In this document: positions 63,971 to 64,000 of the stretch, one piece after another
Numbering within the stretch: the stretch's first letter is position 1
Layout of the letters: the number at the start of each line of letters is the position of its first letter
NCBI GenBank assembly: GCA_008729055.1
Contig: SDUX01000004.1
Span: 4,232,559 to 4,296,558, forward strand
Length of the DNA stretch: 64,000 nucleotides
Source of the DNA: Pyropia haitanensis
Lineage: Eukaryota > Rhodophyta > Bangiophyceae > Bangiales > Bangiaceae
Direction: 5' to 3'
The notes under the pieces: model-generated
What the model was told of the DNA's origin: nothing
Seen by the model: only the letters and a program-made list of their open reading frames with translations
The model's database searches: none
Program-made: the position numbers and the translations under genes

Positions 63971-64000
63971 GTGGGGGTGGGGGTGGCAGTCGCCGCCGTG

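Noticed and set aside
1..64000. CRISPR arrays, bacterial operons, prophage or plasmid origins
   Set aside because: No spaced palindromic repeats, Shine-Dalgarno-led gene clusters or phage genes are present; gene content and introns are eukaryotic.

Overview
The window looks like nuclear DNA of a very GC-rich, gene-dense photosynthetic eukaryote. My best guess is a bangiophyte red alga of the Porphyra/Pyropia type. The guess rests on five things: eukaryotic genes (poly(A)-binding protein, Rad9, ARFRP1-type GTPase, TFIIIC-like protein); organelle-targeted enzymes with N-terminal extensions (GluRS, LeuB, glyoxalase II); a DUF2993 protein typical of cyanobacteria and plastid lineages; few introns, with repeated GTACGT donor sites; and a eukaryotic-type tRNA-Asp. 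No contig name is given, so the organism is an inference.

Layout. 0.5-6.3 kb: a sarcosine/dimethylglycine methyltransferase (+), a biotin-protein ligase (+) and an organellar glutamyl-tRNA synthetase (-), the last two convergent. 7.8-12.8 kb: poly(A)-binding protein (+) facing an ACC-synthase-like aminotransferase (-). 14.1 kb: a tRNA-Asp with an insertion in its T-loop. 14.9-21.6 kb: a DUF2993 protein, glyoxalase II and Rad9, all (+). 22.8-23.7 kb: a probable small spliced gene (-). 24.3-31.3 kb: a 7-kb TFIIIC90-like gene (+). 32-37.4 kb: a secreted His/Gly-rich protein (-), an AT-richer island and a three-helix membrane protein (-). 39-41.3 kb: an Ala-rich membrane protein (-). 41.5-45.1 kb: a repeat-rich block bounded by diverged inverted repeats. 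45.4-46.7 kb: LeuB (+). 46.8-48 kb: a tandem duplication and a 54-base poly(A) tract. 49-54.5 kb: an ARFRP1-type GTPase and a FAAH-like amidase without catalytic residues, both (+). 55.2-59.2 kb: a four-exon GH36 alpha-galactosidase (-). 59.9-62.7 kb: a possible two-exon gene (-) and a membrane-anchored cupin (+).

The genes do not form one pathway. Compatible-solute and carbohydrate metabolism is represented by the betaine-type methyltransferase and the alpha-galactosidase, and there are several housekeeping genes of plastid, mitochondrion, ER/Golgi and nucleus. Eight genes can only be read through by changing frame at or near runs of about 10 or more G or C. Most genes without such runs are intact, so homopolymer length errors in the assembly are the simplest explanation, although real disruption cannot be excluded from sequence alone. 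The most interesting items are the T-loop-disrupted tRNA-Asp, the FAAH-like protein that lacks all three catalytic residues, the TFIIIC90-like protein with AT-hooks, and the inverted-repeat-bounded block at 41.6-45.1 kb.
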